Shown piece after piece: positions 63,985 through 64,000 of a stretch of 64,000 nucleotides of DNA. Under the pieces are notes generated by a model. It was not told the origin of the DNA, searched no databases, and saw nothing but the letters and a program-made list of their open reading frames with translations. How positions within the stretch are numbered: the stretch's first letter is position 1; each line of letters opens with the position of its first letter. Origin of the DNA: Actinocrinis puniceicyclus (lineage in GTDB: Bacteria; Actinomycetota; Actinomycetes; Streptomycetales; Catenulisporaceae); the NCBI RefSeq assembly GCF_018283645.1, contig NZ_JAGSXH010000018.1, positions 1 through 64,000 of the forward strand, read 5' to 3'. A program made the position numbers and the translations under genes.

Positions 63985-64000
63985 GAGCGGGTTCCTCTCT

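Overview
The window is high-GC DNA with strong G/C preference at third codon positions, frequent GTG starts and stop/start overlaps (ATGA, GTGA). This is typical of a filamentous actinomycete (Streptomyces, Catenulispora or a relative); the genus cannot be fixed from sequence reading alone. No rRNA, tRNA or CRISPR array was seen. All functions are assigned by reading motifs; no database search was run.

Layout. (1) 193-12829, + strand: a compact pathway without an NRPS or PKS. It holds a clavaminate-synthase-like Fe/2OG oxygenase, three ATP-grasp ligases of two types, a 98-aa helical protein, an SGNH hydrolase, a 29-aa peptide, a 716-aa haem-oxygenase-like di-iron protein, an O-carbamoyltransferase, a 48-aa SxtJ-like membrane peptide and an MFS exporter. 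Together they suggest a ligase-built, oxidised, O-carbamoylated small molecule of unknown structure. (2) 12872-21215: accessory DNA. It holds a decayed sialidase-like gene, a sugar ABC importer (no ATPase) with two LacI-type palindromes upstream, a secreted I36-type protein, a lipoprotein, an aminoglycoside-phosphotransferase-like gene bounded by perfect 26-bp inverted repeats, transposon remnants and an AraC regulator. (3) 55147 down to 21411, - strand: a 34-kb megasynthase operon with overlapping or nearly abutting genes up to a 63-bp gap before the type II thioesterase. The order is FAAL-ACP, KS-AT-DH-ER-KR-ACP, KS-AT-KR-ACP, C-A(Ser)-T, KS-AT-KR-DH-T, C-A(Gly)-T-C-A-T-C, type II thioesterase, MMPL exporter. 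A methylmalonyl-CoA-epimerase-like gene is divergent at 55770. (4) 56398-63984, - strand: an AAA/DUF234 ATPase, then a five-gene operon of alpha/beta hydrolase, CapA-like phosphoesterase, class III CoA-transferase and two 2-hydroxyacyl-CoA dehydratase-like subunits.

How the megasynthase probably works (inference). A fatty acid is adenylated and loaded by FAAL-ACP. It is extended once with full reduction and once to a beta-hydroxy acyl chain, probably with one methyl branch. Serine is added, then one malonyl unit that is reduced and dehydrated. Glycine and one aliphatic-type residue follow, and a terminal condensation domain releases the chain. A beta-hydroxy fatty acid, serine plus malonate with KR/DH, and then two amino acids is the logic known for 4-amino-2,4-pentadienoate (APD) cyclic lipodepsipeptides such as rakicidin and BE-43547. 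I therefore predict an APD-type depsipeptide macrolactonised by the terminal C domain.

The most novel part is the left-hand pathway. Its carbamoylation helpers look reduced to 29- and 48-aa peptides, and its product cannot be matched to any family I know.
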